Below are positions 60,021 to 64,000 of a stretch of 64,000 nt of DNA, one piece after another; position 1 is the first letter of the stretch, and the number at the start of each line of letters is the position of its first letter. The translations under genes were made by a program, and so were the position numbers. The notes below the pieces were generated by a model. It was not told the DNA's origin and ran no database searches. It saw nothing but the letters and a program-made list of their open reading frames with translations. Origin of the DNA: Torymus aiolomorphi (lineage: Eukaryota; Arthropoda; Insecta; Hymenoptera; Torymidae); NCBI GenBank assembly GCA_036365515.1, contig CM070874.1, positions 113,505,235 to 113,569,234 of the forward strand, written 5' to 3'.

Positions 60021-61516
60021 TGTTTGGGTCTGAAGAGCCCTCCTACCCCCCACCCTTCCTCCTCCTTCTCCCAAGTAGTCCACGGCGGCGGCATTTTTGT
60101 CGATCGCATCCCACTTCCGCAACACTCGACTGTACACACTACTTCACTTTGCGCGCAAACTGCCTGCCTCCTTTTTTGTCTCGCGCCGCACTTCAGCCCG
60201 GCAGCCTCCGCGAAGATGCAAAGCGCCGCCGCCAGGCACTTCATTTTTGACGCGCTGCCGCGCTTGCCCTGGATTTGTGTTTACTCGCTCGCGCGTGTAT
60301 ATACACTTTGAGACGTAGAGAGAAAGGCGAAGGCGACGTCGTGTTTGACGATTAGGCGTGAATTTTCCTACGACGCGGGGTGGGGGTCATTCGATTACCG
60401 TCGACGCGAGTTTTTGATGCATTTATATATACGTGCGCGAAGTTATGTTGCTGTGTGGTTTCAGGGGGGAGGTTTATTAATTGTGTATAGGAGGCTTTGT
60501 GGGGAGGTAAATTGAGATTCGCCAGGAGCGAAGTCTCGCGGAGCTCGAAGGAGGTTATTTGACGAAAATGCAGAGAATATAATAATAAGTTTGCGCTTTG
60601 AGTCTTTAGCGCGGAATATGGGGAGTGGGCTGGGGTGGTGGTGAAGTGCACGGGCATGATAAAGTTGCGAAAATCAAGATGGCAAACGGGAAATTCGTGG
60701 ATATTAATAAAACTTTGATTACTATGGGATAAAGGAAAATAGAAATATTTATAACTATGTATCAGATGTTCGACAAAACTTGCAGTACGCTGTTAAAAAT
60801 TTTCTGAAATTTAAGATAAATTCTGTAATAAAATTTTTATTAAATTTCAATTCAATTTAATGGAAATTTAATCAATTACTAATTTTGAAGACATGTATAA
60901 TTAAGGAAATTATAGCTTTAAACTATAAATAGTAAAATGAAGTTGAATGTAATGTTCACCCAAGTATATAAAATGAATAATTCTGCCCGTGAAGTATTTT
61001 TGGATTAATTATGTTATTTCCAGAAGGAGTAATAGAAGTTCCTTTGGAGCATAGTTCAACATCATCTTTTATTATTTAAAGTTTGTTAGTATAATCGTAC
61101 ATAGAAATATTTATATACGTAAAATATAAATTAATTTATATATAAATAAGCTCTTACCACGAGCAACATAACACTCCTTCGTAACAACTAAACCATCCCT
61201 TCCACAAACCACGCTAAATTCGTTCCTATATAAAGATCGCAGCACTCCCACCTCCCTAACTCCGCACCCATTAAAAAAAAAAGCCAAAGGCACATCACAC
61301 AGCCGCCCATCACAAACTGGAGCAGGCCAGGTCACGCAAAGGCACACTTTCCGCCGCTTGCGTTTTACGCACCCGTGCAAAGTTACGCGCGCTCGTTCCC
61401 TTTAGCCCAGGGGCGCACCTTTTTTTTCACCCTCACGCGAGCGCGCGCGCGCGCGTGAACGAACGAAAGACAAATACGCACACTGCATGACGGGGTTTTG
61501 CTCCCCGTAGGTATAC

Positions 61517-61551
<35 letters not shown>

Positions 61552-63305
61552 AGCGTACATCCGACGGGATGTCACTTTTCGCGCGCGAACAAAAGTTGAA
61601 CTAGATTCGGGACGCTGGCGCTTCTTTATGCAGTTTGCTCGGAGGGCGCGCGCTCTCTAGCAGAGAGATATAGAGGAAGAGAGACGTAGGTGGGTATATG
61701 GCCTTTGTGCGAAATCTTGGTCTAATTCGACGTAATTATGCAGATCCGTAGCGTCAGCGTTTAGCTTTGTTCGCTCGTGCGCGAGCTGCGTGGGAGGGAG
61801 AGCGCAAGCGAGTTGTGCTAACTAACGCCGCGCGCCGTCTAAGTGTTTTAGGTATGGCGGTATTATTGGCATAATGGTATAATGTGTTCTTTGAGTTGGT
61901 AATGAATTTCGAGTTGAATCGGCTTAAGGAGTTGTCAAAGATTAACCGCGGGCTTGGCTTGGATATAAGGAATTTTCGGGGTTATAATATTTTCACTCGC
62001 GTTGAATGAGGAAAATGAGGAAAATCGAGATGATATAAGGTAGTGCGTAGTTATGAAATATGCTGTAAGGTTTTGTTCCTTTGTAATAGTTTACTAGGAT
62101 GTGTGTCTTGAAAATGGAATTAGAATATATTTTGCTTAGTTTTTGTTGACATTAAACTGAAACCCAGTAAATAATTGACGAAGCTCTCTTTCTGCTTGTG
62201 AGTGGCATGGTTGACCCAACAGTGCAATTTACAAATTCTTAACCTAAATAAATAATTACTTTATAATCCTTCTAACCCATATATAAAACCGTTAATATCT
62301 TACACTAAAAACTTGCTCTGCGGCCAAATATATAAAAATTTAACGATCCCTTCCCGCGCACATCCGATCCATCATCAAATTTTTACACCAACGTAGACCG
62401 ACCTCGAATCCAATCATCGACTCCCTCGTCCGCACCTTATCTTTACAACACTCCGATTCTCACTAAAACATCCTCCCATCCGATGACCCTATCGACCCAC
62501 AAAGAAAGAAGAAGCCGAAACAAAAGTCTGCCTTTCGACGCGGCTGCACACTCGCACTAGTATATAGGTATATATATATACGCGCTCACGAGCGAGCGCC
62601 TGCACGATGAAATTTATACTCGCGCGAGCGTTCAAGGGGTTTCCGGTGCAACTCTCTCCCTCGCGCGCGCGCGCGCTCGCTGAGTTGAAACTATTCTGGC
62701 TGCAACTTTGCAGTTTCACCGCGCTGCGGATTAAGCGCGACGGTGGCAAGGGGGAGGAGGAGATAACGGGGCCGCCGGCGAACTTAAAGGCGAGGATTAG
62801 TGCGAGGGGGAGGAAAAAACGGGGGGAGATGCAGGTTTCCCGGAGTTTTTAAATGTTGTTTTAAGATGTTTCGCGAGAACGCGGAGCCTGCAGTAAGAGT
62901 TTTGCGCTGTAATTTTTTCGGGAGGATTATCGACGTGGAACTCGATTTTTCCAGCGGATTGTGTACGATATGTTGAGAGTTTTTAAGTGTACAGTTTTTT
63001 AAAGTATTGGATTTGAATTGAAAGCTTGGGTTTCGGTCGATCGACAAATTAAGGTCGAGGCACTTAACGGGAAAAACGCCGAAAATGTGAAATGTAGGTG
63101 TGCGGAATTTCATTGAGTTTACTAGTTGAAGTTTGCAATATTTCATTCGATAAACTGAATCACAATAGTGGTTGTTGAGAAAATCATTTCATTTAAAATG
63201 ATTGTGAATACGAACTTGATATTTTAAATAATTGACAAACTATCGAACAATGACTGTCATATTTAGAAATAATAAAATATAATTCGAGAACAGTTACCCA
63301 CTGGT
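60021..63305. other. Non-coding: three GC-rich islands
   Basis: Islands at about 60020-60680, 61140-61880 (with (GA)n at 61523-61551) and 62320-63140. By count, 62341-62460 has 46 C and 12 G, and 62761-62880 has 44 G and 17 C. AT-rich DNA lies between them. No recognisable coding exon. Confidence 0.5.
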
Positions 63306-63610
63306 ACACAGAGAAAAGAAAATCTTTACATTAAAAATATACTGTTCTAACTATAAAATCCTGATGTTATTTGTTCCAAAGTATATATTTCTTAGTAGTT
63401 AACAATATTTCTTAATAATTAAGTAATATTCCTTAACAGTTAAGACGCAGGTCAATTGTTCAAATTTTCTACAATTTCAAAGACATGGTTTCTTAACTAT
63501 TAGGAAATATTATTTAGCTGTTAAAGAACATTCGTTTGTCCGCATCCAAATGTCCGTTCGTTTATAGTTAATGACGTTCCTTTAATGTAAAAATTTTCTT
63601 TTCTCTGTGT
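63306..63610. repeat. TIR element filled with TTAACTATTAGGAAATATT-type motifs
   Basis: The left end CACAGAGAAAAGAAAATC and the right end, its inverse, ATTTTCTTTTCTCTGTG, are nearly perfect inverted repeats of about 28 bp. Both are flanked by TA, as expected for TA-target insertion. The inside consists of repeated TTAAC/GTTAA and AATATT motifs like those at 1-1146. Non-coding. Confidence 0.75.
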
Positions 63611-64000
63611 ATGTGTATATTATGCGAGCATCATTGTATATTATCCTTTTTAATAAAACACATGTATAACCTATGAGAAAAATTAAAAACGCATTTTCTC
63701 TAATGCTCCATCTATTTCTAAGCTGACAAAGACTCTTGATGTATAATAAAATATACTTAAAATTATTTTAAAAAACTAGAATAAAAACTTCATTTACAAA
63801 AAGCTTTTACATTAAACTTTTACATTATACTTATACATATCCACACAAACAATAAAAAGACTCCATATCGCGAGCCCTTTCACTGCGCTCTTTATGAAAC
63901 AACAATTTCCAGTTCATGCTCTTTGTAAACACTCCTCTCCTCTCCCCCTTCAATAGCTGCCCATACGTAAAGTGATTACGCCCGGGAGAAATTAATAATA
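63611..64000. other. AT-rich sequence entering a GC-richer patch; no gene seen
   Basis: From about 63850 the top strand turns C-rich, like the left edge of the other islands; the window ends there. Confidence 0.35.

Overview
The window looks like nuclear DNA of an insect, most likely a hymenopteran and possibly a chalcid-type parasitoid wasp. The supporting signs are short GT-AG introns of about 70-90 bp, insect allergen-related repeat (Bla g 1/G12-type) genes, multi-domain pacifastin inhibitors, Ty1/copia and non-LTR retroelements, many small inverted-repeat elements, and CpG-dense islands alternating with AT-rich DNA. The species cannot be read from the sequence.

The window is gene-poor. 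The clearest gene is at 34.5-38.6 kb (+): a TATA promoter, a 5'UTR intron, a 1201-residue secreted protein built from six about 195-residue allergen-type units (five similar, the first four nearly identical), an intron directly after the stop codon, and a poly(A) signal. A second, much diverged single-unit relative follows at 40.5-41.25 kb (+), so the two form a small tandem cluster. At 8.58-9.53 kb (-) lie exons of a pacifastin-type serine protease inhibitor gene, two of them joined by a phase-consistent 73-bp intron. Upstream on the same strand (10.78-10.93 kb) two short exons splice into a signal peptide plus a short tail; they may be the 5' end of the pacifastin gene or a separate small secreted peptide.

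The left half also holds debris: a non-LTR retrotransposon fragment (5.5-6.4 kb, -), the 5' part of one copia-like element (14.8-15.6 kb), an ankyrin-repeat pseudogene (16.0-17.55 kb), and a nearly full-length but broken copia-like element with both LTRs (18.2-22.9 kb).

The rest is non-coding. It contains several classes of inverted-repeat element, including copies with long terminal inverted repeats (TIRs), a hairpin family whose copies share a right end, and TIR-bounded elements filled with short palindromic repeats. GC-rich islands often carry long (CT)n/(GA)n tracts. Many islands show a switch from C-rich to G-rich on the top strand from left to right, with no protein-coding signal. I found no tRNA, rRNA or CRISPR array. 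No searches could be run; family names rest on motifs read by eye.
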